Shown here: one piece after another, positions 7,678 to 14,621 of the stretch | Layout of the letters: every line of letters begins with the position of its first letter | How positions within the stretch are numbered: position 1 is the first letter of the stretch | From: Candidatus Eiseniibacteriota bacterium | GTDB taxonomy: Bacteria; Eisenbacteria; RBG-16-71-46; JAGVPR01 | Reading direction: 5' to 3' | Assembly: GCA_020052115.1 (NCBI GenBank) | Contig: JAGVPR010000406.1 | Coordinates: 1 to 23,332, forward strand | Length of the DNA: 23,332 bases | Notes under the pieces: generated by a model | The model's input: only the letters and a program-made list of their open reading frames with translations | Database searches by the model: none | What the model was told of the DNA's origin: nothing | Position numbers and translations under genes: made by a program

Positions 7678-8577
7678 ATGCGTATCGCCGTCCTGTTGAT
7701 GATCGCCGTGACCTCCCTCGCCGGATTGCTCTCGTGCTCACCGAGATCCGGCACGGCCTCCCGAGGGAGTGAATCCGCGCCGCCACCAGACCCTGGAGCA
7801 TCGAATGAGACCCTCCTCCGCGGCGACTCCGGACTCACGGGCGCCGTGAGCGAGGAGGAGTTCAAGGCGATGCACGAGCCGAGGAAGGACCAGGCGCCGG
7901 CTCCCCTCGGCGCGGCTCTCGATCTCGCCGGCAGCCGCGCCTACTTGAGCCTGCCGCCGAATGCGACCGCGCCCCTTCCGGGCGTCATCGTGATCCACGA
8001 GTGGTGGGGGCTCAACGACAACATCAGGCACTGGAGCGACCGGATGGCGGCCGATGGGTACGCCGCACTCGCGGTGGACCTCTACGGCGGCCGCGTCGCC
8101 GACAACCCCGACTCGGCGATGGCGTTCATGAAGGCCGTGGACGCGACGCGCGCCCTGGACATCCTCGCAGCCGCGGACTCCTTCCTCGCCCAGGACCCGC
8201 ACATCAAAGCCCGCAGACGGGGCGCGATCGGGTGGTGCTTCGGCGGTGGATGGTCGCTGCAGACGGCCCTGCACCGGCGCGATCTGGCCGCGTGCGTGAT
8301 CTACTACGGACGGCTCGTCACCTCGCCCGAGGAACTCCGCGACATCCGCACGCCGATCCTCGGGGTCTTCGGAGACCGAGACAAGAGCATCACGCCGCAG
8401 ACCGTGGATCAGTTCGAGGGCGCGCTGAAGCGGGCCGGCATCCCGCATGAGATCCTTCGATTCGACGCCGATCATGCGTTCGCGAACCCCTCGGGCGCGA
8501 ATTACAACGGGCCGGCCGCGGCCGAGGCGTGGGAGAAGGTGCGCGCGTTCCTGGGGAAGTACCTCAAGCAAGGCTGA
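7678..8577 (+). CDS. Dienelactone hydrolase family alpha/beta hydrolase, predicted lipoprotein
   Basis: This family hydrolyses enol-lactones and other esters through a Cys-Asp-His triad. The triad is C187 (in GWCFGGG), D235 (in GDRDKSIT) and H266 (in DADHAFA). The spacings of 48 and 31 residues equal those of classical dienelactone hydrolase (C123, D171, H202). HEWWGLNDNIR supplies the oxyanion region. The first about 20 residues form a lipoprotein signal, MRIAVLLMIAVTSLAGLLSC, with Cys at the end of the lipobox. A low-complexity linker of about 70 residues, rich in Ser, Gly, Pro and Glu, follows before the catalytic domain. The enzyme should therefore be anchored to a membrane outside the cytoplasm, unlike the soluble catabolic enzymes. 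No aromatic-degradation genes are nearby, so the substrate is unknown. It converges on the next gene with a 10-base gap. Confidence 0.92.
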   Translation: MRIAVLLMIAVTSLAGLLSCSPRSGTASRGSESAPPPDPGASNETLLRGDSGLTGAVSEEEFKAMHEPRKDQAPAPLGAALDLAGSRAYLSLPPNATAPLPGVIVIHEWWGLNDNIRHWSDRMAADGYAALAVDLYGGRVADNPDSAMAFMKAVDATRALDILAAADSFLAQDPHIKARRRGAIGWCFGGGWSLQTALHRRDLAACVIYYGRLVTSPEELRDIRTPILGVFGDRDKSITPQTVDQFEGALKRAGIPHEILRFDADHAFANPSGANYNGPAAAEAWEKVRAFLGKYLKQG

Positions 8578-8587
8578 CGCGCGCCCC

Positions 8588-9643
8588 CTACAGCTTGTGC
8601 GCGACCTCCTCGGCCATCTCGAGCGTGGAGTGCGTGCCGCCCATGTCGTAGGTGCGCACCTTCCCCTCGCGGATCACGGCCGCAACGGCATCCTCCAGCC
8701 TCCGGGCCGCGACCGGCTCGCCGAGCCACTCGAGCATGAGTCGCGCCGCGAGGATGGCCGCCATCGGATTGGCCTTGTACTGCCCGGCGTACTTCGGCGC
8801 GGAGCCGTGCATCGGCTCGAAGATGGCGACGCGCGCTCCGATATTCGCACTCGGCGCGAACCCGAAGCCGCCGGTGAGCTGGGCCGCTTGAGCCTGGAGC
8901 AAGTTCCCGAAGACGCTCGTCACGACGACGACGTCGAAAACCGAGGGCTTGCGGAGCAGCCACACCGAGACCGCATCCACGTTCTCCTCTTCGTAGGCGA
9001 TGCCGGAGAACTCCTGCGCGACGAGACGCGCCTCCTCGAGGAAGAAGCCGTCAATCTCACGGTGCACGTTCGCCTTGTGGACCACCGTGACCTTCTTGCG
9101 CCCCTTCTGCCGCGCGTACTCGAATGCCCGGCGCACGATGCGGCGCGTGCCCTCGCGTGTGACCATCCAGAGCGCCGCGACGGCCTCCTGGGGATCGAGC
9201 CCGTGCCTCATCCCGGGAAGCGCGAGCAGCTCCGGCGGCAAGGGGCGGAACTCGACCGCCGCCGAGACCCCTTCCGTGTTCTCGCGGAAGAGGACGATGT
9301 CCACGTCGTCGCGGAGGTTCAGCGGATTGCCGGGGTATGCCTTGCAGGGGAAAAGGCCCGCGTAGAGGTCGAACTCCTGGCGGAGCCGGACGATCGGGCT
9401 GCGGTAGCCGGCGACGTGCGGCTTCGAGGTGACGGCTCCGAAGAACCCACAGTGCACGGTCTCGAGGAGTGCGACCGTCTCGGCCGGCAGCGCCTCGCCG
9501 TAACGTTCCCAGCACGTCCAGCCGATCTCGCCCCGGATGTACTCGGCATCGAGCGGGAGGGCGTCGAGCACGATCTTCGTCGCGTCACAGACATCCACCC
9601 CGATCCCGTCACCTGGGAGCCATGCGATGCGGTGCTTCGACAT
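8588..9643 (-). CDS. Isocitrate/isopropylmalate dehydrogenase-like protein with altered active site
   Basis: The 351-residue protein has the beta-decarboxylating dehydrogenase fold: WLPGDGIG at the N-terminus, LRQEFDLYAGL, FRENTEG, the catalytic-Lys segment VHKANVHR, GFGFAPSANIG and the nucleotide-binding EPMHGSAPKYAG. Several residues that family members need are changed. The metal-binding aspartates of the usual FGDILSD are N247 and A251 (FGNLLQAQ). The Tyr after RENTEG is Ser. The second substrate arginine of LRP is Phe (LFP). It may be a pseudoenzyme, a regulatory subunit (eukaryotic IDH3 beta/gamma also have GN at this place) or an enzyme with different chemistry. The ATG follows a GGAGGGG site. 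It is separated by a terminator from the gene upstream, so it has no obvious operon partner. Confidence 0.85.
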   Translation of the reverse strand: MSKHRIAWLPGDGIGVDVCDATKIVLDALPLDAEYIRGEIGWTCWERYGEALPAETVALLETVHCGFFGAVTSKPHVAGYRSPIVRLRQEFDLYAGLFPCKAYPGNPLNLRDDVDIVLFRENTEGVSAAVEFRPLPPELLALPGMRHGLDPQEAVAALWMVTREGTRRIVRRAFEYARQKGRKKVTVVHKANVHREIDGFFLEEARLVAQEFSGIAYEEENVDAVSVWLLRKPSVFDVVVVTSVFGNLLQAQAAQLTGGFGFAPSANIGARVAIFEPMHGSAPKYAGQYKANPMAAILAARLMLEWLGEPVAARRLEDAVAAVIREGKVRTYDMGGTHSTLEMAEEVAHKL

Positions 9644-9665
9644 GTCTCACCCCTCCGGAATGGCG

Positions 9666-9707
9666 AAACAAAATGCCCCGGAGCGGCCGTCACAGCCGCC
9701 CGGGGCA
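9666..9707 (-). terminator. Intrinsic terminator after the beta-propeller-like gene
   Basis: TGCCCCGG, a bulged A and GCGGC pair with GCCGC-CCGGGGCA across a 7-base loop (9674-9707). On the minus strand the stem is followed directly by TTTTGTTT (9673-9666). This is the best rho-independent terminator in the window, 31 bases past the stop codon at 9739. The 95-base gap before the next gene otherwise holds only that gene's ribosome-binding site. Confidence 0.85.
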
Positions 9708-9738
9708 CCCTCTTGTGCATGGAGCAGAGAGAACCGCC

Positions 9739-10611
9739 TCAGCGAATCGATCCGTCGAAGTTTGCCTTGATCGCGCCCCATGTACGAGCAGAAGTACTGG
9801 TCGGACCCACCGAAAAGACCGTCATGCCTGAAAGCGGAGCGCGGGGAAGCGGAACCTCTTCGAGGATCGCTCCATCCGCGAGCGACACGACGAGGATCAA
9901 GTCCGCTTCTGTTTCCAGGACCAGCATGGTCCCGTCATACAAGAACTCCACGGCGTTCGAGTAGGAACGAGACGCCGGGAAGGAACCGACCAAGGTTCCA
10001 TTCAGAACATCTTCCATCAGGTAAACGTCCGAACCGCGTCCGCAACAGCGGCCATCCACCAAGTACATTGCTCCGCCCGGGCCAAATCCGATCCCCTCCG
10101 CATCATCTTCATCGTCGGCGCGGAGATTCAGCAAGCCGAGATCCTGAATGTTCCCCGTCGCCGGATCGATGATTCCGATCCGATCGCTCTGGGTCACGTT
10201 CGGACCCGTGCCGAACGTCACGTACACCTGGCCCGTCACGTAATCGATTGCCATGCCCTCCGCGACCGAAACAGGCAGAAGAACATCCATCACGACGGCA
10301 CCGGTGGTCGTGGATATCTGGACGAAACGGCTCGAGCCCCCTACCCCCGGGTTGAAGCAAAGCCCGTAAATGTGGCCGTTGCCGGAATTGACAAGGGCGC
10401 CGCAGTAGACCATGTCAACGCCGAGCGCTCCGACCGTGCCGACGAACTGACCAGTGCTGCTCTCGACGACTATGAGGGCGTCCACACTGGTATCCACCAT
10501 GAACAACGGCACAGCTTCCGCCATGACTGAGGGTATGGCGATGAATCCCAGCAGGACAGCCGCGACAGCGACCGCTCGGCAGGTCACGCGCGACCGAAAG
10601 AACGACTGCAT
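9739..10611 (-). CDS. Secreted protein of unknown function, beta-propeller-like repeats
   Basis: The 290-residue product starts MQSFFRSRVTCRAVAVAAVLL and has a clear signal peptide, with likely cleavage after residue 30-33 near SVMAEA. The mature part shows repeated short strands and recurring xxDxxTGxI/V elements (DTSVDALIVVESSTGQFV, IDPATGNIQDLG, MYLVDGR, MLVLET). This suggests a six- or seven-bladed propeller of the YncE/NHL or SMP-30-like kind. Cysteines in VYCGALV, YGLCFNP and GRCCGRG may form disulphides. No catalytic motif is recognised. The start is ATG at 10609-10611, with GGGAGGGG just upstream; an upstream in-frame start at 10692 would put 27 unrelated residues before the signal peptide. 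The gene is single, with its own promoter candidate and terminator. The role is unknown. Confidence 0.75.
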   Translation of the reverse strand: MQSFFRSRVTCRAVAVAAVLLGFIAIPSVMAEAVPLFMVDTSVDALIVVESSTGQFVGTVGALGVDMVYCGALVNSGNGHIYGLCFNPGVGGSSRFVQISTTTGAVVMDVLLPVSVAEGMAIDYVTGQVYVTFGTGPNVTQSDRIGIIDPATGNIQDLGLLNLRADDEDDAEGIGFGPGGAMYLVDGRCCGRGSDVYLMEDVLNGTLVGSFPASRSYSNAVEFLYDGTMLVLETEADLILVVSLADGAILEEVPLPRAPLSGMTVFSVGPTSTSARTWGAIKANFDGSIR

Positions 10612-10696
10612 AGCCCCTCCCGGGGGAATCCCCCCTGGCCTCATCGGAAGTGACAGCTTCCCGCTGCAAGGTGGGCGGGGAATTTGATGCAATTAC

Positions 10697-10724
10697 GCTA
10701 CACCCGAGAATGGCTGGATGTCAA
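10697..10724 (-). promoter_or_regulatory. Candidate promoter of the secreted propeller-like gene
   Basis: On the minus strand a perfect -35 box TTGACA (10724-10719) is followed after 16 bases by a weak -10, TGTAGC (10702-10697), about 85 bases before the chosen start codon. The -35 is convincing; the -10 is poor. Confidence 0.35.
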
Positions 10725-10888
10725 GCCGCGCCCGCACTTGCTCTTGCGAGAGCATGATCAGACGGGATCTTCACAGGGGAAACGACCGCCCCTGCTGGGG
10801 ATCGGTCCACTGGGAAAACTGGAAGCTCGGCTCAGGGAACATCGTTGCTCTCCCTGACACAAGGTTCGCGACGCCACCCCCACTGGGC

Positions 10889-10978
10889 CTAGTCCGCCCG
10901 CTCGTGTTGCAAGACGATCCGCACGACTCTCTCCTGGACCTCCGGTGAGTACTCGCTTGGTCTCCCCCATGCTCTCAT
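10889..10978 (-). pseudogene. 5' remnant of an IS3-family transposase orfA
   Basis: The 29-codon frame reads MRAWGRPSEYSPEVQERVVR and then IVLQHERAD before TAG. This matches the usual beginning of IS3-family OrfA proteins (xRPSKYSPEVRERAVRMVLEH...), the N-terminal helix of the DNA-binding domain. The remaining about 70 residues of OrfA and the whole OrfB integrase are missing, so the copy is dead. It is immediately upstream of the glycan operon and points away from it. Confidence 0.75.
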
Positions 10979-11019
10979 CCTCTCGGGAATGTAGCCTCCG
11001 GCAATCCGGGGGCGATTCA
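10889..11019 (-). mobile_element. Left-end relic of an IS3-family insertion sequence
   Basis: Upstream of the orfA remnant, the minus strand begins TGAATCGCCCCCGGATTGCC at 11019, about 41 bases before the orfA ATG. This resembles the TGAAC/TC...CCCGG termini of IS3-group elements. No matching right end was found within the window. The outer boundary at 11019 is inferred from the TG start; the inner boundary is where similarity to orfA stops. Confidence 0.5.
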
Positions 11020-11037
11020 CCCCATGCAATTGCCCCT

Positions 11038-11066
11038 TTGCCGAGGGCATGGGTCTCATGTAAGAT
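11038..11066 (+). promoter_or_regulatory. Possible promoter of the glycan operon
   Basis: TTGCCG (11038-11043) and TAAGAT (11061-11066) are separated by exactly 17 bases, each matching the sigma70 consensus at 4 of 6 positions. A transcript from about 11073 would carry a leader of about 170 bases before the first gene. The -35 lies 19 bases outside the IS relic. Confidence 0.3.
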
Positions 11067-11242
11067 CCTCAGCGAGGAAGAAGTGGCTCCGATGCTGTGA
11101 GAACCGGCATTTGCCGCTCGCCGGCACGCTCCCGGGATCGGAACCCGGTCGGTTTCTTGCCATTTCTGGGAGCACTTTCACGCCCGGACGCCGAAGCAAG
11201 CTGAATCCTGACGTCCCGGCGGGCCACGGCCCGGTTCATCTC

Positions 11243-12691
11243 ATGCACCGTCGCGAAGGTGAAATCACCGTCAGCAATCAGTACGGTGAGTGGCGCCTCA
11301 AGCGCCACGAGCGTTTCGGCTACTACCATGTCTTTCCCACGCCGACCGATGACTACCTGCTGAGTTTCTACGAGAGTCATTACCTGAACCCGACATACTC
11401 CTTCCACGACGCGCTTTATGTCCATTTGCTCGAAACCAAGTGCCCTGAGCTCTTCAGACGAAGGGGTGGGGTTCTTGAAATCGGGTGCGGTCGCGGGGAT
11501 CTCCTCCTCGAATTCAAGAAGAGAGGTTTCGCGTGCTTCGGCTTCGAGCCGTCGCCCTCAGATCACGAGGCCTGTCTCAAACTCGGGTTGTCGGTCGAGC
11601 GGACGATGTTCGACTTCCCTCAATCGCTCGCGCGGGCTCCTTTCGACTTCATTCTGATGTCGAACGTCCTCGAGCACATTCCTGACCCTGAGGCGTTTCT
11701 TCTGCAGGTTGTGCCGCTCCTCGGCCCGGATGGCGTGCTTCTCATCAATGTCCCGAGCGACTTCAACCCGCTTCAGGAACTCTACGTCGAGCGGGAGAAG
11801 GCTCCGCGGTGGTTCCTCGCACCCCCGACGCACTTGAACTACTTCTCGGCCGATAGTCTGGAGAGACTCTGCAACGCCGTTGGGCTGGCCGTGGAGCAGA
11901 GAACCACTCGTTTTCCCATGGAGATCTTCCTCCTCGCCGGACTTGACTACATCGCCCATCCCGAACTCGGCCAGGAGTGCCACCGGATGCGCGTCGCCTT
12001 CGAAGCGTCGTTCATGCACGGTCACGAGCAACTTCTCTGGGGATTCTACGACGGCCTCGCATCGCAGGGCATTGGCCGCGAAGCGATCTTGATATGTCGG
12101 CAAAGTCGCCCGCGAATTGACGTGCGCTCGCTCCATCTGCGGAGTGACGGATACTCTTGCGTTCCCTTGCGCGAGCAGGACGCCGAGACGATTCGCCAAT
12201 GGAGGAATGCCCAAGTCAGCGTACTGCGACAAACAGGCACGATTACCCTGTCAGAGCAGATGCGCTGGTTCGATTCAGTTGTCCGTGCCGCCCACGCTGC
12301 CGAGAATCCGCCTGTGCTCTTGTTCTCTATTCTCGATTCCGAGGCACGATTGATCGGTTATGGCGGTCTCACCAACATTGATTGGGATCACAAGAGGGCG
12401 GAGCTCTCGTTCCTCGTGGACCCGGCGCGGGCTCGCGATGAAGCAACTTATCGGAGAGATTTCCGCTCTTTCCTTTCCCTCATCAAGAAGTGGGCCCTCG
12501 GAGACCTGGGACTCGATCGCGTATTCGCCGAGACGTATGCCTTCCGAGCGGCGCATATCCACATCCTGGAGGAGGCAGGCTTCCGCCTTGAAGGTCGCCT
12601 GCGGGGTCACACGATTCAACAAGGGAAACGCGTTGACAGTCTCGTCCACGCGATTTGTCGAACCGATCTCGAGGCTCCGGATGCAGCTTGA
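11243..12691 (+). CDS. Fusion: class I SAM-dependent methyltransferase and GNAT N-acetyltransferase (sugar-modifying)
   Basis: The 482-residue protein has two domains. The N-terminal half is a Rossmann methyltransferase with motif I VLEIGCGRGD (from residue 77), the acidic FGFEPS strand end, the post-I region FDFILMSNVLEHIPDPE and DGVLLINVPS. The C-terminal part (from about residue 300) is a GNAT domain resembling PseH/RimL types: VPLREQDAETIRQWRN, MRWFDS, IGYGGLTNIDW, RAELSFLVD and HILEEAGFRLEGRLRGH. PseH acetylates the 4-amino group of the PseC product, so this domain is the best acyltransferase candidate here. The methyltransferase may alkylate the sugar or an acyl group; its substrate is unknown. 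I chose ATG 11243; it lacks a clear Shine-Dalgarno sequence, so the start is uncertain. Base composition is visibly less GC-rich than in ppdK. It overlaps the next gene by 11 bases. Confidence 0.85.
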   Translation: MHRREGEITVSNQYGEWRLKRHERFGYYHVFPTPTDDYLLSFYESHYLNPTYSFHDALYVHLLETKCPELFRRRGGVLEIGCGRGDLLLEFKKRGFACFGFEPSPSDHEACLKLGLSVERTMFDFPQSLARAPFDFILMSNVLEHIPDPEAFLLQVVPLLGPDGVLLINVPSDFNPLQELYVEREKAPRWFLAPPTHLNYFSADSLERLCNAVGLAVEQRTTRFPMEIFLLAGLDYIAHPELGQECHRMRVAFEASFMHGHEQLLWGFYDGLASQGIGREAILICRQSRPRIDVRSLHLRSDGYSCVPLREQDAETIRQWRNAQVSVLRQTGTITLSEQMRWFDSVVRAAHAAENPPVLLFSILDSEARLIGYGGLTNIDWDHKRAELSFLVDPARARDEATYRRDFRSFLSLIKKWALGDLGLDRVFAETYAFRAAHIHILEEAGFRLEGRLRGHTIQQGKRVDSLVHAICRTDLEAPDAA

Positions 12692-14621
12692 ACACACCTA
12701 CCGCAAAGCGCGGGTGTTGGTGACCGGTGGCGCAGGCGTCATCGGAAGCGAGTTGATTCAGCAGCTCACTTCGCTCGGCTCTCGAGTGCTCTGTTGCGAC
12801 CTCAAGCCGCGTCCCGAGGGTTTCGGCGATTCCGTGGACTACATTCGTGGGGACGCCAACTACCTCGATGAGCGGGAGATTCTCCAGTTCAATCCGCGTG
12901 TGGCGTTTCACCTTGCCGCGACGTTTGAGCGGACGGTGGAGACCGGACCGTTCTGGGACGAGAACTTCTGGCACAACGCGCGATTGAGTCATCATCTGAT
13001 GACACTGTTGCGAAAGGTCCCTGATCTCGGGCGTGTCGTATTCGCCGGCAGCTATCTCGTCTACGATCCCAAGCAGTATTTATTCGATGAGCCGATGGAT
13101 TCCGCCGTTGCGCTTCGGGAGGACTCGGCCCTCCGGCCTCGCAACGCGTGCGGCGCAGCGAAGCTCTTCCACGAGGGTGAGCTGGAGTTCCTATCTCAAC
13201 TGGAGGAGTCCTCATTCACAGCCGTCACGGCTCGCATCTTCCGCGTCTATGGGAGAGGATCGCGGGACGTCATTTCGCGTTGGATCCGATCTTTGATACG
13301 GGACGAGCGTGAACCGCTCCGGGTGTTTCGCAAGGAAGGACGGTTCGATTACATTTACGCGGGAGACGTTGCGGAGGGTCTGCTTCACCTGGGCGCGTGT
13401 TCGTTCGAGGGTGCCGTCAACCTTGGGCGCGGGCTCGACGCCTCGATTGATGAGGTCCTCACGGCCCTGAAGCGACATTTTCCACTCCTCACGATCAAGG
13501 AGGAATCCTCGCAGATCCTCTACGAAGCTCACAAGGCAGACATGTCTCGGTTCGAGACGATCGCCGAATGGCGGCCGGCGACGACCCTCGACGAAGGCAT
13601 TCCGTTGGTTGTGGATCACGAAAAAGCCGCGAAGACGAGACCGCGGACCACTCGCCCCGGTACGACATCAGTGCTTCTTTCGAGCGTTTCAGCGAAAGTG
13701 CCGCTCGCCATCAGGTTCCGGAGGGCGATGGACGAGATTGGCGTGGACGGCCGCCTATGGGGGGCCGACCTGGACCCGCTGTGCGTCGGCCGGTACTTCG
13801 TTGATGATTTCTGGCGAATGGCACCATTGTCGGAGCTCACCCCGTCGGATCTGAAGTCGTTCTGCCGAGAACACAGCATCCGCCTGATCGTACCCACGCG
13901 GGACGGCGAACTGCTCTACTTCGCCGCGATCCGTCACGAGATGGAATCCCTCGGGGTTTCCGTCCTCATCGCCGGAGAGCACGCTGTCAAGACGTGCAAC
14001 GACAAGGTGGCGTTTTCACGGGAATGCGATAGAGCCGGCATACCTGCAATACCGACGTTCCTATCTCTCGAGGAGCTTCGGAGGAGCGATCGGGATTCGA
14101 AACGCATAGTTGTCAAGGAACGATACGGCGCGGGGAGCCGGACGATTGGAATCGACTTGTCCTTTGAGGAGGCTCGTCAGCATGCTCAATCGCTGCAAGC
14201 TCCAGTCTACCAGCCCCTCTGTTCAGGCGTGGAGCATAGCGTCGATCTCTATGTGGACCGGCGAGACCGGATCATCGAGGTGATCCCGCGATGCCGCGAA
14301 GTGGTCAGGCACGGCGAATCCGTGATCTCGACGACCGTCGAGGCGCCGAGTCTGGTCCAGTGGTCGATCGCTCTGGCGAAGCACCTTCAACTGCGAGGAC
14401 ACAACGTCCTCCAGGCGTTCGTCGGGGGCGAAGACGTTCAGTTCATCGAATGCAACCCGCGTTTCGGTGGCGCCTCCTCGCTGAGCATCGAGGCTGGCCT
14501 CAATTCCCCACGCTGGAGCTTGGCCGAAGCGTTGGGAGAGGATGTCCCGGTCGTGCTCGGGCAGTACCGAAGGGGCCTCCGGCTCGTCCGCTACGCGGCG
14601 GATCGCTTTCTCGCCGAATGA
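12681..14621 (+). CDS. Fusion: extended SDR (NAD-dependent epimerase/dehydratase-like) and CarB-like ATP-grasp ligase
   Basis: The 646-residue protein joins two enzymes. Residues about 10-310 are an extended SDR with the dinucleotide motif VTGGAGVIGS and the Ser of FAGSYLVY. The catalytic YxxxK is CGAAK (C157, K161), so the proton-donating Tyr is missing. Residues about 320-646 are an ATP-grasp domain like carbamoyl-phosphate-synthetase-type ligases: VPTRDGELLYF, CNDKVAFSRE, the glycine-rich VVKERYGAGSRTIG, and the metal-binding FIECNPRFGGASSL. The ligase half looks intact and could join a carboxylate (for example an amino acid) to an amine using ATP. In this setting I infer N-acylation of an amino sugar. 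The start ATG 12681 has GAGG upstream and lies inside the previous gene. The stop overlaps the HAD gene start as ATGA. Confidence 0.87.
   Translation: MQLEHTYRKARVLVTGGAGVIGSELIQQLTSLGSRVLCCDLKPRPEGFGDSVDYIRGDANYLDEREILQFNPRVAFHLAATFERTVETGPFWDENFWHNARLSHHLMTLLRKVPDLGRVVFAGSYLVYDPKQYLFDEPMDSAVALREDSALRPRNACGAAKLFHEGELEFLSQLEESSFTAVTARIFRVYGRGSRDVISRWIRSLIRDEREPLRVFRKEGRFDYIYAGDVAEGLLHLGACSFEGAVNLGRGLDASIDEVLTALKRHFPLLTIKEESSQILYEAHKADMSRFETIAEWRPATTLDEGIPLVVDHEKAAKTRPRTTRPGTTSVLLSSVSAKVPLAIRFRRAMDEIGVDGRLWGADLDPLCVGRYFVDDFWRMAPLSELTPSDLKSFCREHSIRLIVPTRDGELLYFAAIRHEMESLGVSVLIAGEHAVKTCNDKVAFSRECDRAGIPAIPTFLSLEELRRSDRDSKRIVVKERYGAGSRTIGIDLSFEEARQHAQSLQAPVYQPLCSGVEHSVDLYVDRRDRIIEVIPRCREVVRHGESVISTTVEAPSLVQWSIALAKHLQLRGHNVLQAFVGGEDVQFIECNPRFGGASSLSIEAGLNSPRWSLAEALGEDVPVVLGQYRRGLRLVRYAADRFLAE

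Larger units (their letters stand above)
10612..11242. other. Long intergenic region between the divergent propeller gene and the glycan operon
   Basis: This 631-base stretch contains no intact gene. It holds a candidate promoter for the minus-strand propeller gene, a 16-base hairpin TGCTCTTGCGAGAGCA (10739-10754), an IS3-family relic (10889-11019) and a possible promoter for the plus-strand operon. I recognise nothing in about 10755-10888. The frame of the first operon gene stays open back to 11024, but that part does not look like coding sequence of the methyltransferase family. Confidence 0.7.

Noticed and set aside
10739..10754. Perfect 6-bp stem hairpin TGCTCTTGCGAGAGCA as an operator or terminator
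   Set aside because: It has no T-tract and no second copy, and it lies upstream of a -35 box. It is too short to assign a role.
10755..10888. Possible continuation of the IS3 orfA or another IS fragment
   Set aside because: Reading all minus-strand frames past the TAG gives no recognisable transposase sequence or matching right end.
11024..11242. Upstream extension of the methyltransferase-GNAT frame
   Set aside because: The 73 extra codons do not resemble the methyltransferase family and overlap the candidate promoter. The start at 11243 is preferred even though it lacks a good ribosome-binding site.
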